A stretch of 64,000 bases of DNA from the NCBI GenBank assembly GCA_017471045.1, contig JAFUWZ010000017.1, positions 1 through 64,000 of the forward strand. Direction: 5' to 3'. The notes below the pieces were generated by a model. That model was not told where the DNA came from and did no database searches. It worked only from the letters and a program-made list of their open reading frames with translations. The position numbers and the translations under genes are program-made. Source of the DNA: Bacteroidales bacterium. Its GTDB lineage: Bacteria; Bacteroidota; Bacteroidia; Bacteroidales; UBA932. Shown in pieces: positions 63,477 through 64,000 of the stretch. Numbering within the stretch: the stretch's first letter is position 1; every line of letters begins with the position of its first letter.

Positions 63477-64000
63477 ATGATGCGTAAGACAATACTGGTA
63501 TGGCTGCTGAGTTGCGCGGCCGTCTTCGGCGCCTTTGCGCAGAAGATCGGGCCGGGCTACATCATCGGCTTCTACAACCTGGAGAACCTCTTCGACACCT
63601 ATCATGACGAAGGGAAGAACGACTATCAGTTCCTTCCGGACGGCTCCAACAACTGGACGGAAGTGAAGTACGAGAAGAAACTCCACAACATGGCCACGGT
63701 CATCCGCACGATGGCCGAGGACAACGGCCGCTTCCATACGATCCTGGGAGTCAGCGAGATCGAAAACCGGCACGTCCTCGAGGACCTGGTGAGCCAGCCT
63801 GAGATCGCCCCGGCCAACTTCCAGATCGTCCATTATGACGGTCCGGACCGTCGCGGCGTCGACGTGGCCCTGCTCTACCGGCCGGATCAGTTCACCGTGC
63901 TGGAGAGTCGCTCCATCCCGTTCACCTTCGACAGCGAGATCCCCTTCGCGTATACGAAAGAAGAGCAGGAGCAGTTCCGTACCCGTGACATCCTGATGGT
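63477..64000 (+). CDS. Secreted endonuclease/exonuclease/phosphatase family protein (5' part)
   Basis: The first 174 residues of a DNase I-like protein, cut by the window end. Signal peptide MMRKTILVWLLSCAAVFGAF, then IIGFYNLENLFDTYHDEG (first metal motif NLENLFD) and ILGVSEIENRHVLEDLVSQ (catalytic E-I-E-N). Bacteroidota members are extracellular nucleases or phosphodiesterases. It starts 15 bp after the NUC gene, so the two act together. Confidence 0.85.
   Translation, partial: MMRKTILVWLLSCAAVFGAFAQKIGPGYIIGFYNLENLFDTYHDEGKNDYQFLPDGSNNWTEVKYEKKLHNMATVIRTMAEDNGRFHTILGVSEIENRHVLEDLVSQPEIAPANFQIVHYDGPDRRGVDVALLYRPDQFTVLESRSIPFTFDSEIPFAYTKEEQEQFRTRDILM

Noticed and set aside
1-64000. CRISPR array, rRNA operon or replication origin
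   Set aside because: No regularly spaced repeats of CRISPR size, no rRNA-like sequence, and no dnaA-box cluster were seen on reading.

Overview
The window is chromosomal DNA from a high-GC member of the Bacteroidota, most likely order Bacteroidales. The lineage call rests on gldH, ricT, a UpxY-type antiterminator, Oar-type TonB-dependent receptors, BACON lipoproteins, and repeated promoters with the Bacteroidota -7 box TAnnTTTG in place of Shine-Dalgarno-led starts. Most of the window is GC-rich. Positions about 2.1-8.7 kb are clearly more AT-rich and look acquired.

Positions 1-8.7 kb form a decayed mobile and defence island, all on the minus strand. It holds a broken IS66 element, a P-loop ATPase with a frameshifted PD-(D/E)XK-like nuclease, a GHKL ATPase / STAS-like (DUF4325) / single-pass membrane protein operon, an AbiJ-like abortive-infection gene, and remnants of DinD, Bro-N and the capsule-sugar gene wecB. 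The wecB stub suggests the island replaced the glycosyltransferase part of the neighbouring capsule locus.

Positions 8.7-15.6 kb carry the conserved start of a capsular polysaccharide locus on the minus strand: cpsB/ywqE-type phosphatase, a promoter with a leader hairpin, upxY, a membrane nucleotide-sugar dehydratase, wza and a wzc-type tyrosine kinase. The dehydratase gene contains an in-frame palindromic element. A related palindrome lies between the efflux operon and trxA.

Positions 15.7-46.7 kb are mostly housekeeping: an esterase-like hydrolase, lepA, split transketolase, an ECF sigma operon, tRNA-Pro, a lolD-like gene, yidD, rnpA, hemD, a DUF4271 gene, a SUI1-type factor, a DUF2723 membrane protein, an rRNA methyltransferase, an acyl-ACP thioesterase, pgk, lgt, an RND efflux operon with a PII-like gene, and the tightly packed run trxA-OMP-LOG-prenyl synthase-holB-ricT-gldH-trmB, then miaA and smpB.

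Positions 46.7-48.2 kb hold a HUH (Y1/RAYT-like) transposase with related imperfect repeat blocks on both sides. Positions 48.2-49.5 kb hold metK, preceded by a SAM-II-like riboswitch.

Positions 49.6-64 kb look like an outer-membrane nucleic-acid scavenging region: two Oar-like TonB-dependent receptors, a nucleotide pyrophosphatase/phosphodiesterase lipoprotein, two large BACON/OB-fold lipoproteins, a secreted NUC-type endonuclease lipoprotein, and the start of a secreted endonuclease/exonuclease/phosphatase protein.
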